Positions 13,982 through 22,029 of a DNA stretch of 64,000 nt are shown here, piece by piece; the first letter of the stretch is position 1, and every line of letters starts with the position of its first letter. The position numbers were made by a program, and so were the translations under genes. The stretch is taken from NCBI RefSeq assembly GCF_014055005.1, contig NZ_CP059570.1, positions 1,488,001 through 1,552,000 on the forward strand, written 5' to 3'. Source of the stretch: Neisseria dentiae (GTDB taxonomy: Bacteria; Pseudomonadota; Gammaproteobacteria; Burkholderiales; Neisseriaceae). The notes under the pieces were generated by a model, which was not told the origin of the DNA, did not search any database, and saw only the letters and a list, made by a program, of their open reading frames with translations.

Positions 13982-14477
13982 ACTTATGCTGTATCAATCC
14001 GCAGCCAACGTAACCGACGCGCTGGAAGCAGCCGCCAACGGATATTTTGAAAACGATAAGGAAGCTGCCGACACCATCGCCGCCGTGCAAGGCCAGTTTG
14101 AAGTAGACAGTCAGTCCGTTATCGCATGGCTGCTGAACCGCGAAGCCATGGCCGAATCAGCAGAAAGCCGTATCAAACAGGCCGCCGAAAACCTGAAGAG
14201 AGAAAAGGCATTGCACGACTCAATCCGCCATGCCATCAGCGAAGCCATGCAGCGCACAGGCATTCAGAAAATCGAATCTTCAGACGGCCTGTTTAAAGCC
14301 AGCTTCCGCAAATCAACTGCCGTAGCAGTTTTTGACGAGGCGCAAATCCCAGCCGAATTTATGCGCGAAAAAATCAGCTACACGCCCGATAAAACGGCCA
14401 TTAAAAAGGCCATCGAATCAGGCCGGGAAGTGGCAGGGGCGAAACTAGAAACCCGTCAAAACCTGCAAATCAAATGA
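13971..14477 (+). CDS. Siphovirus Gp157-family protein
   Basis: 168 residues starting MNHKLMLYQSAANVTDALEA. A long coiled-coil segment (VIAWLLNREAMAESAESRIK and following) is followed by IQKIESSDGLFKASFRKSTA and FDEAQIPAEFMREKISYTPD. This is the Gp157 layout seen in Sfi-type and other siphoviruses, usually in recombination clusters next to Sak4 or Erf genes. Members have been linked to phage resistance when expressed in the host; the mechanism is unclear. The ATG overlaps the end of the frameshifted small gene. Confidence 0.8.
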   Translation: MNHKLMLYQSAANVTDALEAAANGYFENDKEAADTIAAVQGQFEVDSQSVIAWLLNREAMAESAESRIKQAAENLKREKALHDSIRHAISEAMQRTGIQKIESSDGLFKASFRKSTAVAVFDEAQIPAEFMREKISYTPDKTAIKKAIESGREVAGAKLETRQNLQIK

Positions 14478-14650
14478 CTGCATTACTCTTATTCAGACAG
14501 CGCGTGAACCAGTTCAAAAAAGCAGAGGCAGATTTGAAACACGCTATGCAGAAACTGGAAAACGCGCCCAGCCTGCGACGGCTATTGTTGGGTTACATTT
14601 TACAGAAACACCCGCACGAAACGGCGGGGAACATTAAGCGAAAGTATTAA
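14474..14650 (+). CDS. Small basic phage protein (58 aa)
   Basis: ATG 14474 overlaps the Gp157 stop as ATGA. MTALLLFRQRVNQFKKAEAD is followed by a helical, strongly basic sequence ending NIKRKY. Translational coupling supports it. Function unknown. Confidence 0.5.
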   Translation: MTALLLFRQRVNQFKKAEADLKHAMQKLENAPSLRRLLLGYILQKHPHETAGNIKRKY

Positions 14651-14652
14651 TT

Positions 14653-14868
14653 ATGAACAAATTTCAAAACTGGATTGACATTAAAGATGATGTACCACCT
14701 GTTGAAACAACCGTAATCGTTGCAGACCAGAGAGGCAATGTCTGGAGTACATGGGCATCTGATGAGGATGGTGTTTTTTGGTTTTACGATGAAGAACCTG
14801 ATAATCGTGTTACACATTGGATGCCTTGCCCTGCACACCCTCTCAATAAAGAAACGGAACAAAAATGA
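14653..14868 (+). CDS. DUF551-family phage protein
   Basis: 71 residues with the family signature NWIDIKDDVPPVETTVIVAD at the start and VTHWMPCPAHP at the end. DUF551 proteins are small proteins common in prophages of Proteobacteria; their role is unknown. It starts two bases after the previous stop. Confidence 0.8.
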   Translation: MNKFQNWIDIKDDVPPVETTVIVADQRGNVWSTWASDEDGVFWFYDEEPDNRVTHWMPCPAHPLNKETEQK

Positions 14869-15020
14869 AAATTGGATAATCAAAAAGTTAGGCGGATATA
14901 CGCACGAACAACATAATTGGAACTTGAAAGATTAAAGAACTGGCGCAACAACGTAGCCAAAGTTTTACGGCAAAACAAAGTACAACGCCATATAGTGAAT
15001 AAAGTGATGGAGATGAAGAA

Positions 15021-15353
15021 ATGAGTAAATTTAAATTCGGAGATAAAGTTCAATGCCCTGATATGAGTGTGCAGATGTTTCTCCATAACAGACAGGGCGG
15101 CATTGCTGTTGTAACTGACCAATGTGGAAAAAAAGCCCAATTTTTAAATGACACATTGCGACCAATTCCTCACCCCGACACTATCCGTCTTGATTGGGTT
15201 GAAATTTGTGAAATTAACGACCAATGTCCGTTGATTGAGTGGGACGATTATTTAGGCGAGTGGGAAGTTAAATATCCCGACAGCAAATTCAGTTTTGAAT
15301 ATTTAAGAGATGCAATAGATTTTGCCATCTCCGAAGAGCAAGCCGATGACTAA
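15021..15353 (+). CDS. Hypothetical phage protein (110 aa)
   Basis: MSKFKFGDKVQCPDMSVQMF, then IAVVTDQCGKKAQFLNDTLR and an acidic second half (IEWDDYLGEWEVKYPDSKFS). The first half looks like a small beta barrel, as in KOW or SH3-like modules. ATG is preceded by GGAGATGAAG. AT-richer than the neighbouring recombination genes. The 150 bases before it contain only short frames. Confidence 0.55.
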   Translation: MSKFKFGDKVQCPDMSVQMFLHNRQGGIAVVTDQCGKKAQFLNDTLRPIPHPDTIRLDWVEICEINDQCPLIEWDDYLGEWEVKYPDSKFSFEYLRDAIDFAISEEQADD

Positions 15354-15436
15354 ACACCAACACCGCCGCCGACAAAACAACTGGCAAGCCGTTATCCGTA
15401 AACGATAGCGGAATTTAAAAAAACACGGAGCAATCC

Positions 15437-15571
15437 ATGCAAACAGCAACAACCAAACACACCAGTGCAAAAGCCATCATCGCCGCACAACGCGCCGCCA
15501 AGAAAGCCAAACGCGACGAACGCATTCTATTGTTGCTATGGCGTGTGAAATGGAATTGGTTATTTTTATGA
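15437..15571 (+). CDS. Possible 44-aa basic protein
   Basis: ATG 15437 has GGAG upstream and reads MQTATTKHTSAKAIIAAQRA followed by AAKKAKRDERILLLLWRVKW. A basic helix followed by a hydrophobic end. Plausible small phage protein; weak call. Confidence 0.35.
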   Translation: MQTATTKHTSAKAIIAAQRAAKKAKRDERILLLLWRVKWNWLFL

Positions 15572-15636
15572 AAAATGAAATTTATTGAAAGTGTAAATTA
15601 AACCATGATTGAAAACAAAACCGACCATAAATACCA

Positions 15637-15918
15637 ATGCAGATTTTAGGTGGATTCACGGAATGTGAGTTTATCCAATACAAGAAACAATACATAGAAA
15701 AGGTAGATAAGGAAAACAGTCTTAAGTTGAATCAGATTAAAAAAAGATTAATGGTATCCGCACAGCCTTATCTTAAGGATACTGGCAGATTGGATTACTT
15801 GATAAAGAATAGAAAGTTATTTGTTCTAAGCAATTTAAAACGCATGAAACGCATAACATCTAGAGAACAAATAGATGAATTAATGAAATCATCAGAAAAG
15901 GAAAAACGAAATGCTTAA
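15637..15918 (+). CDS. Hypothetical lysine-rich phage protein
   Basis: 93 residues, very basic and helical (KRLMVSAQPYLKDTGRLDYL, then NLKRMKRITSREQIDELMKS), AT-rich. The stop overlaps the excisionase start by 8 bases, which supports it as a real coupled gene. No family recognised. Confidence 0.45.
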   Translation: MQILGGFTECEFIQYKKQYIEKVDKENSLKLNQIKKRLMVSAQPYLKDTGRLDYLIKNRKLFVLSNLKRMKRITSREQIDELMKSSEKEKRNA

Positions 15919-16090
15919 TCAGTTACTGTTGAAAGAGTATGCCAAGTTAAGCGGCTACACAGAAAAGGCAATCCGTGAGAAGATACATAAAGGCGTATGG
16001 GCTGAAGGTATTCACTACTACCGCGCACCCGACCGCCACATCATCATCAACATTGCCGAGGTGGAAAAATGGCAGCGCAAACAGGCATAA
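15911..16090 (+). CDS. xis: Excisionase (Xis)
   Basis: 59 residues: MLNQLLLKEYAKLSGYTEKA, then IREKIHKGVW, EGIHYYRAPD and INIAEVEKWQRKQA. This is the MerR-like winged helix of phage excisionases, in which YA.L.G.T..AIR recognises DNA and the W/R-rich wing bends it. It overlaps the integrase start, the usual xis-int arrangement. It directs the recombinase towards excision. Confidence 0.85.
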   Translation: MLNQLLLKEYAKLSGYTEKAIREKIHKGVWAEGIHYYRAPDRHIIINIAEVEKWQRKQA

Positions 16091-17208
16091 GGCCGCGCGA
16101 AAGTTCAATACAGATATGGTTCATGTATCAAGGCAGGCGGAGGTGGGAAACGCTCAAAATCCCGCCAACGCCCGCTAACCTCAAATACGCCGCCAAGATG
16201 CGGGCAGAAATAATTGGCAAAATCAAAATTGGCATTTTCGATTACGCCGAATACTTCCCCGAATCAGAGCAGGCTAAAACCGTGCCGACGTTTGAACAAA
16301 TGGCCGCCCTTTGGCTGCAAACATCAAACCATTTGGCCGATTCAACATTAGCAGGCTACCGCAAAATGCTGAATAACCACGTCTTGCCCGCTATCGGCCA
16401 TATCCCCATCAACGCCATCAAATACAGCCGCCTTGCCGCCCTGCTTTCAGAAATGAAATGCGGGGCGAAAACACATAATAACATACTAACCGTAATCCGC
16501 CAACCGTTTGAACTGGCATTTATAGACGGCCTGATAGAAACCAACCCCGCCGAACGCCTGCAAGCGGCCAGAGTACAGAAAGAACCGCCTGACCCGTTCA
16601 CCATAGCCGAAGCAGAGCAGATACTTTCACACCTGAAAGGCGAGCCTGTTTTTCACAACTACTTCGAGCTTGCATTTTTCACGGGATTGAGAACCAGCGA
16701 ACTAATCGCCTTGGAATGGGCAGACGTTGACTTTAACCGCGCCGTATTGCGCGTGAACAAGGCTTTTGTAAGCGGGGCAACCAAAGGTACTAAAACGCAT
16801 TCATACCGCGATATAGAGCTAAATACGCGGGCAGAAAGCGCATTAAAACGCCAACGCATGATAACGGGATTGAAGAACGGTTTGATTTTCATCAACCCCA
16901 AAACGGGCAAACAGTTTGAAAACGACAAGACGGCATGGCGGCCTTGGCAGCGGGCAGTAAGGCTATCAGGCGTTCGATACCGCAAACCCTACAACACACG
17001 GCACACATTTGCCACGCTCAATCTGATGGCTGGAGCTAACCCTATGTGGGTGGCCAGACAACTAGGCCACACCAGTATGAAAATGCTGCTTGAGAATTAT
17101 TCAAGATGGATAGACTCGGCAGACAAACAGCGCGAAAAGTCCAAAATAGAAACCCTGTTTTGTGCCGAAAATGTGCCAAGCATTGATAAAATATCAATAA
17201 CCAAATGA
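16069..17208 (+). CDS. int: Tyrosine-type phage integrase
   Basis: 379 residues. The N-terminal arm-binding part (IQIWFMYQGRRRWETLKIPP) is DUF3596-like, followed by the SAM-like core-binding domain (about residues 75-165) and the catalytic domain. Catalytic residues: Arg in FTGLRTSELIALEW, the NTRHTFAT motif (Asn where many members have His), LGHTSMKMLLENYSRW with the nucleophilic Tyr. ATG 16069 follows GAGGTGG. The stop lies 16 bases from the 3' end of ssrA, so the attachment site is in or next to that gene. Confidence 0.93.
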   Translation: MAAQTGIRPRESSIQIWFMYQGRRRWETLKIPPTPANLKYAAKMRAEIIGKIKIGIFDYAEYFPESEQAKTVPTFEQMAALWLQTSNHLADSTLAGYRKMLNNHVLPAIGHIPINAIKYSRLAALLSEMKCGAKTHNNILTVIRQPFELAFIDGLIETNPAERLQAARVQKEPPDPFTIAEAEQILSHLKGEPVFHNYFELAFFTGLRTSELIALEWADVDFNRAVLRVNKAFVSGATKGTKTHSYRDIELNTRAESALKRQRMITGLKNGLIFINPKTGKQFENDKTAWRPWQRAVRLSGVRYRKPYNTRHTFATLNLMAGANPMWVARQLGHTSMKMLLENYSRWIDSADKQREKSKIETLFCAENVPSIDKISITK

Positions 17209-17224
17209 TATTTAAAGTAAATTC

Positions 17225-17588
17225 TGGTGGAGGCGGGGGGAATTGAACCCCCGTCCGAAAGCCCTCTACAAAGCGTTCTACATACTTAGTCTTGCCAACT
17301 TGGAATCTTGCCCCCATTCCGCCGGCAGACGGGCTGTTTGGAGGCCAGTTACCTTAAATCTTATTTCCTGCCAAGTAACCCGACAGAAAACCAGCCAATG
17401 TAAGATGACGTTGCCGTAGGTGTTACCCTACACAGCCCATCGGCCGACTGCTGCAACGGCTAGCCTTAAGCGGCTAAAGCGTAAGTTTCGTCGTTTGCGA
17501 CTATTTTGGTTCAGTGTTTTACGGGAATCTGAGACCCCGGTATGCCCGCATCTGCTTCGCAACCCCCGTCGAAACCAAGATCGCCCCC
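17225..17588 (-). ncRNA. ssrA: tmRNA (ssrA)
   Basis: On the minus strand the 5' end GGGGGCGATCTTGGTTTCGA (17588 inwards) and the 3' end, a T-arm with GGTTCAATTCC and closing CCACCA (17225), are the two halves of the tRNA-like domain. About 364 nt. The tag reading frame encodes ANDETYALAA followed by a stop (around 17460-17495), the tag known for Neisseria. tmRNA with SmpB rescues stalled ribosomes and tags nascent chains for proteolysis. The prophage is inserted beside its 3' end and leaves the gene intact. Confidence 0.97.
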
Positions 17589-17603
17589 AGATAGGAAAGG
17601 CGG

Positions 17604-17635
17604 ATTATACGCAGTTAAGGCATAAATTGCCAGCG
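17604..17635 (-). promoter_or_regulatory. Promoter of ssrA
   Basis: On the minus strand TATAAT (17604-17609), 17 bases after a weak -35-like TGGCAA. The spacing to the 5' end of tmRNA is 15 bases. Confidence 0.6.
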
Positions 17636-17668
17636 TCGCTTTTTCTTTTCAGGCGGCCTTATCGGTTA

Positions 17669-17824
17669 TATAGTGAATCCACTTACTCCGTTACAGCGTT
17701 GCTGCGCCTTAGCTCAAAGAGAACGATTTTGTAAGCCGCTAAAGCGGCAACAGAATCGGTTCCGTACTATCCGCACTGTCTGCGGCTTGCTGCCTCGTAC
17801 CGAAAATTAATTGAATCCACTATA
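17669..17824. repeat. Correia repeat enclosed element (CREE/NEMIS), full length
   Basis: 156 bp bounded by TATAGTGAATCC and GAATCCACTATA inverted termini. The interior has the conserved landmarks AGCTCAAAGAGAACGATT, CGGTTCCGTACTATC and GTCTGCGGC. These Neisseria MITEs can carry promoters and RNase III sites. It lies between ssrA and the DUF1841 gene, so it may influence either transcript. Confidence 0.9.
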
Positions 17825-17858
17825 ATGGCCGTCTGAAAAACAATACGGGCAAAAATTT

Positions 17859-18359
17859 ATGTATGACGTCAACACACACGATGTGCGCCGCTTTTTTGCC
17901 GAAGTGTGGCGGCAGCGCATGCTGCCCTTGCAGCTCGATGCCTTGCAGCAGAAAGCGTTGCGGATTATCGAAGCACACCCCGAATACCACCGCTATCTGG
18001 AAAACATCGACGACTACCTCGATAAAAACTGGACGCCCGCAGAAGGCGAAAGCAACCCGTTTCTGCATATGTCGCTGCACCTTTCGCTGCAAGAGCAGGC
18101 CGCCATCGACCAACCCCCGGGCATCCGCGCGATACACGAACAGTTGTGCGCCAAACACGGCGACTGGGTGCAGGCCGAACACGAAATGGCCGACGCGCTG
18201 GCGGAAACGATTTGGGAAGCGCAACGCTTCGGGCGCGGGCTGGACGTTAACGCCTATATGACGCGCCTGCGCAAACTGGTGGGTTTGGGTCAGGAAGACC
18301 GGGCGCGCATCAATCCGCACGAAGTGGGTTTGTCCGACAAAATCAGCGAACGCGGTTAA
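17859..18359 (+). CDS. DUF1841 family protein
   Basis: 166 residues: MYDVNTHDVRRFFAEVWRQR, LDALQQKALRIIEAHPEYHR and LHMSLHLSLQEQAAIDQPPG, with IWEAQRFGRGLDVNAYMTRL near the end. This is the DUF1841 signature (His-containing NPFLHMSLHL motif) found in beta- and gammaproteobacteria. The role is unknown. An uptake sequence stands just before the gene. Chromosomal core gene. Confidence 0.9.
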   Translation: MYDVNTHDVRRFFAEVWRQRMLPLQLDALQQKALRIIEAHPEYHRYLENIDDYLDKNWTPAEGESNPFLHMSLHLSLQEQAAIDQPPGIRAIHEQLCAKHGDWVQAEHEMADALAETIWEAQRFGRGLDVNAYMTRLRKLVGLGQEDRARINPHEVGLSDKISERG

Positions 18360-18537
18360 TCGCCGAAAGGTTTTCAGACGGCCCCGCAGATTTACCGTTT
18401 TCTGCTTGATTATCCGCATGATTGCAGCCATATTGTCCGTGCCGCCATCGGAAACCAAGCCGTCTGAAAACCGAATCCGCCCGTATTTCAGACGGCCTGC
18501 TTATTTTCACTTATCTATTTGTTTAAGAAAGAACTTC

Positions 18538-19029
18538 ATGACCGCTATCTTGATTATTCTCGGTTTGATTGCCCTGCTCGTCGGCCTGCTCGGCACGATT
18601 TATCCCGCCATTCCCGGCCTCGGGCTGATGTTCGCCGGCGCATGGCTGCTGGCCCATGCCGACGGTTATCAAATCATAGGCACCAACACGCTGATTTTTC
18701 TCGGCATCGTTGCCGCTTTGGGCATGGCTACCGACTATGTGGCGGGCATGTTGGGGGCAAAATTCACCGGAGCCAGTAAAACCGCCATTTGGGGGGCGTT
18801 AATCGGTGGTATCGTCGGGGCGTTTTTCTCGCTGCCCGGTTTGCTGCTCGGCCCGTTAATCGGCGCAGGCGCGGGCGAATTTTGGGCGCGCAAGGATTTG
18901 TGGTCGGCAGGAAAAGTGAGCCTGGGCACGTTTGCCGGCTTTATCGTGGGCGTGATTGCCAAAGTGGGCTGCGCGCTCACCATCGTGTTCACGTTAGCGG
19001 TGATGGGCATTATCAGCCTTTTCCAATAA
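18538..19029 (+). CDS. DUF456 family membrane protein
   Basis: 163 residues from ATG 18538. Five or so hydrophobic helices rich in Gly, with GTIYPAIPGLGLMFAGAWLL near the start and LIGGIVGAFFSLPGLLLGPL in the middle, the DUF456 pattern with two Gly-Pro repeats. Function unknown; an inner-membrane protein of the small glycine-zipper type. The longer open frame upstream contains the uptake sequence and is not coding. Confidence 0.85.
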   Translation: MTAILIILGLIALLVGLLGTIYPAIPGLGLMFAGAWLLAHADGYQIIGTNTLIFLGIVAALGMATDYVAGMLGAKFTGASKTAIWGALIGGIVGAFFSLPGLLLGPLIGAGAGEFWARKDLWSAGKVSLGTFAGFIVGVIAKVGCALTIVFTLAVMGIISLFQ

Positions 19030-19320
19030 TTGCCGGACAGATATAAAAAAACACACTTCATACTCGGGCTTGACCCGAGTATCTTTTTTGGGCTTCGGAA
19101 ATTTTTAAGAAAAGGAGATACTCGGGTCAAGCCGGGTATGACTGAATGCTTACTAGGTAAGCGGGTTAACTATAGCGCACAAAAACGGCTTTACACTTGC
19201 TTTGATTTAACTTTAAACGGACGGGTGTACAATCCGCCCTTGCGCGTGGCCTGTTCCCGGTTCAGCCCGCTTTACCACAGGCTGTTTTCTGCAACTTATC
19301 CGGTTTGAGGCCGTCTGAAA
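19030..19320. repeat. Intergenic inverted repeats before cydA
   Basis: TACTCGGG / CCCGAGTA (19061-19068 and 19074-19081) forms a stem followed by T6, a terminator for the DUF456 gene. A second copy of the same unit in inverted orientation lies at 19119-19138. The same TACTCGGGCTTGACCCG sequence recurs at about 21907 and, diverged, at 24807. It is a dispersed repeat. No gene is seen in the rest of the interval. Confidence 0.65.
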
Positions 19321-19346
19321 AGTATTTGGTTGCTGGCGCAGCAACC

Positions 19347-19400
19347 TTGACAACGTCTGCTTACATCTATTTAATACACGGTACAAAATAGATTTTGTAC
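19347..19400 (+). promoter_or_regulatory. cydA promoter with 20-bp palindromic operator
   Basis: TTGACA (19347-19352), 18 bases, TTAATA (19371-19376). The perfect palindrome GTACAAAATAGATTTTGTAC (19381-19400, 9-base arms around AG) covers the predicted transcription start, 20 bases before the ATG. Such a place implies repression. The regulator is not identifiable by eye. A GGTTGCT/AGCAACC hairpin sits just upstream of the -35 box. Confidence 0.65.
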
Positions 19401-19420
19401 TAATACATAAAGATTTTTTT

Positions 19421-20770
19421 ATGGACGCTTTAATCCTCAGCCGCATACAGTTTGCGGTGAATGTCAGTTTCCACATTCTCTTTCCGGTGATCAATATCGC
19501 ACTGGCTTGGTTTGTGGTGTATTTCCGTTACAAGGCCGGCAAAACGGGCGATGCGGGCTGGTTGGCCGCCTACCGTTTTTGGACAAAGGTTTTCGCCGTT
19601 ACCTTTGCCATCGGCGTGGTGTCGGGCGTAACCATGAGTTTCCAGTTCGGCACCAACTGGCCGGGCTTTATGGAAAAGGCGGGCAACATCGCCGGCCCCC
19701 TGCTCGGCTATGAAGTGTTGACCGCGTTCTTTTTGGAAGCGGGCTTTCTCGGCATCATGTTGTTCGGGCGCGAACGGGTCAGCCAAAAAGTGCATATGAC
19801 GGCTTCCGTTATCGTGGCCGTCGGCACATCGATTTCGGCGTTTTGGATTTTGGCGTTGGATTCGTGGATGCAGACGCCGCAGGGGCATTGGATAGACGCC
19901 GAAGGCGTGATGCACGTGAAAAACTGGCTCGAAGTGATTTTCAACCCCTCGTTCCCCTACCGTTTAACCCACAAGCTGCTGGCTTCGGCGCTGACCGCTT
20001 CGTTTTTGATTATCGGTTTGTCGGCTTGGCAGATATTGAAAAAAACCGCCAACAGCGCCACGCCGAAAGTGTTGAAAACCGGCCTCACGGTTGCCGCCGT
20101 GGCCATTGTTCTGCAAGTGTTTGCAGGCGACGCGCACGGTTTGAACACGCATCAATACCAGCCGGCCAAACTGGCCGCCATCGAAGCGGTGTGGCACACT
20201 GAAAAACCGGCGCCGCTCACCTTAATCGGCTGGCCCAACGAACAAACCCAACAAACCGATTATGCGGTGAAAGTGCCTTATCTCGGCTCGCTGATTCTCA
20301 CCCACAGCATGGACGGCGAAATCAAAGGCTTGAGCGAATTTGCCGACAAACCGCCCGTTGCGCCGGTGTTTTTCGCCTTCCGCGTGATGGTGGGCGTGGG
20401 CGTGCTGATGCTCTTGGTGAGCTGGTACGGCTGGTACCGTTTCCGCAAAACCCGCTGGCAGCCGCAGCAACTGCCCAAATGGCTGCTCTATACCTTTGCC
20501 GGCATGACGTTTTCGGGCTGGGTGGCTACGCTTTCGGGCTGGTATGTTACCGAAATCGGCCGCCAACCGTTTTTGGTGTACGGCGTGTTGCGCACCGAAG
20601 ATGCGGTAACAAAAATGGTGCCGTCTGAAAACATCGGCCTCACGTTGGTGATGTATCTGGTGTTATACAGCGCCATGCTGCTCTCTTATATCATGGTTTT
20701 GAAATATATGGCCGAACACCCCGAGCATGATGCGCACGAAACAGGCCGTCTGAAAGCGGAGGAACGATAA
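19421..20770 (+). CDS. cydA: Cytochrome bd-type ubiquinol oxidase subunit I
   Basis: 449 residues, shorter than E. coli CydA and without the long Q-loop insertion, as in cyanide-insensitive CioA proteins. Heme-ligand region FAVNVSFHILFP (His18), quinol-binding GDAHGLNTHQYQPAKLAAIE, then GWVATLSGWYVTEIGRQPFL in the last third. About nine membrane helices. Together with subunit II it oxidises quinol and reduces oxygen to water at low oxygen tension and resists nitric oxide. It overlaps the next gene as TAATG. A palindromic operator lies at its promoter. Confidence 0.95.
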   Translation: MDALILSRIQFAVNVSFHILFPVINIALAWFVVYFRYKAGKTGDAGWLAAYRFWTKVFAVTFAIGVVSGVTMSFQFGTNWPGFMEKAGNIAGPLLGYEVLTAFFLEAGFLGIMLFGRERVSQKVHMTASVIVAVGTSISAFWILALDSWMQTPQGHWIDAEGVMHVKNWLEVIFNPSFPYRLTHKLLASALTASFLIIGLSAWQILKKTANSATPKVLKTGLTVAAVAIVLQVFAGDAHGLNTHQYQPAKLAAIEAVWHTEKPAPLTLIGWPNEQTQQTDYAVKVPYLGSLILTHSMDGEIKGLSEFADKPPVAPVFFAFRVMVGVGVLMLLVSWYGWYRFRKTRWQPQQLPKWLLYTFAGMTFSGWVATLSGWYVTEIGRQPFLVYGVLRTEDAVTKMVPSENIGLTLVMYLVLYSAMLLSYIMVLKYMAEHPEHDAHETGRLKAEER

Positions 20771-21765
20771 TGGACTGGAATTACTGGCTGCCCCTCGTAT
20801 TTTTGGGCTTACTCGGTTTCGTGATGACCGTGTATGTGGTGCTCGACGGTTTCGACCTAGGTGTGGGTATGCTGATGCCGCGCGCCAAGGCCGACGAGCA
20901 AAACGTGATGGTCGGCTCGATCGGCCCGTTTTGGGATGCCAACGAAACCTGGCTGGTGCTGGGCGTGGGCGTGCTGTTTATCGTGTTCCCCAAAGCGCAC
21001 AACATCATTTTGGGCCACCTCTACCTGCCCGTTACCTTTATGCTGTTTTCCGTGATTGTGCGCGGCGCGGCATTCGACTTCCGCGTGAAGGCCGACGACA
21101 ACCATAAAGATTTGTGGAACATCGCCTTTATGCTCGGCTCGGCCGGCATGGCGCTCACGCAAGGCTGGATGCTCGGCCGTTACGTTACCGCCTTCGGCAC
21201 GCATCCTTTGGATTATCTGTTTTCGCTCGGCATCATGGCCACCGTGCCGGCGGTTTATGTGCTGCTTGCCGCCTGCTGGCTGATTGCCAAAACCGAAGGT
21301 GAGTTGCAGCAAAAAGCGCGCAAATGGGCCAACCAGGCCTGGTGGCCGGTGGTGGGCTGCCTGCTGCTGATTTCGCTGGCCACGCCGTTTGTGAGCGGCA
21401 GCATTTTCCAGCGCTGGTTCACCCTGCCCAACCTGTTTTGGCTGGCGCCGATTCCGCTGCTGAGTGCATTCTGCCTGATACGCGCCAAGCTGCTGCTCGG
21501 CCGTGAAAGCGTGTTGCGGCAGGGTGTGTGGCAGCCGTTTGCCCTTTCAACCGCCACTTTGATACTGTGTGCCCTCGGCTTGGGCATCAGCGTATTCCCC
21601 TATGCCGTTATCGGCCAACTCACTGTTTGGGAGGCCGCCGCCAGCGTGCCCACTCTGGTGGTTACCCTGATCGGCGTCGGCATCACCGTGCCGTGCATCA
21701 TCGCCTACAGCATCTTTTCTTACTGGGCGTTCAGGGGCAAAGCCACCACGCTGACTTACGGCTGA
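20770..21765 (+). CDS. cydB: Cytochrome bd-type ubiquinol oxidase subunit II
   Basis: 331 residues starting MDWNYWLPLVFLGLLGFVMT, with the family motif YVVLDGFDLGVGML and NETWLVLGVGVLFIVFPKAH, about eight membrane helices. It forms the heterodimer with CydA. Start overlaps the cydA stop, giving balanced synthesis. No CydX-like small gene is visible after it. Confidence 0.95.
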   Translation: MDWNYWLPLVFLGLLGFVMTVYVVLDGFDLGVGMLMPRAKADEQNVMVGSIGPFWDANETWLVLGVGVLFIVFPKAHNIILGHLYLPVTFMLFSVIVRGAAFDFRVKADDNHKDLWNIAFMLGSAGMALTQGWMLGRYVTAFGTHPLDYLFSLGIMATVPAVYVLLAACWLIAKTEGELQQKARKWANQAWWPVVGCLLLISLATPFVSGSIFQRWFTLPNLFWLAPIPLLSAFCLIRAKLLLGRESVLRQGVWQPFALSTATLILCALGLGISVFPYAVIGQLTVWEAAASVPTLVVTLIGVGITVPCIIAYSIFSYWAFRGKATTLTYG

Positions 21766-21973
21766 TGCAGCAGGCAAACCAACCATTTATCAATTATCAA
21801 TAAACCGAGGCCGTCGGAAAAAGATTTTCAGACGGCCTCAAGCCTTTATAAAAATCATGCAGATATTTTAAACACCTGCGTCATACCCGTTCAACACCTG
21901 CGTCATACTCGGGCTTGACCCGAATATGACGGTACGCAAATACTAATCGGGTTGTAACGGCACCCGCTACACT

Positions 21974-22007
21974 CAGGCCGTCTGAAAACAATATTTCAGA
22001 CGGCCTG
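21974..22007. terminator. Uptake-sequence inverted pair (terminator of aminotransferase gene)
   Basis: CAGGCCGTCTGAAA and its complement flank a short loop, 23 bases after the stop at 22030 on the minus strand. Paired uptake sequences commonly act as terminators in Neisseria. Confidence 0.8.
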
Positions 22008-22029
22008 TTATGTTGCAAGCGAAACGGGT

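Noticed and set aside
14869..15020. Short frames between the DUF551 gene and the 110-aa gene
   Set aside because: Frames are under 40 codons and lack good starts; a fragment ending KVMEMKK may be a decayed gene, but support is too thin.
17420..17734. Open frame over ssrA
   Set aside because: The region is tmRNA; the frame is accidental.
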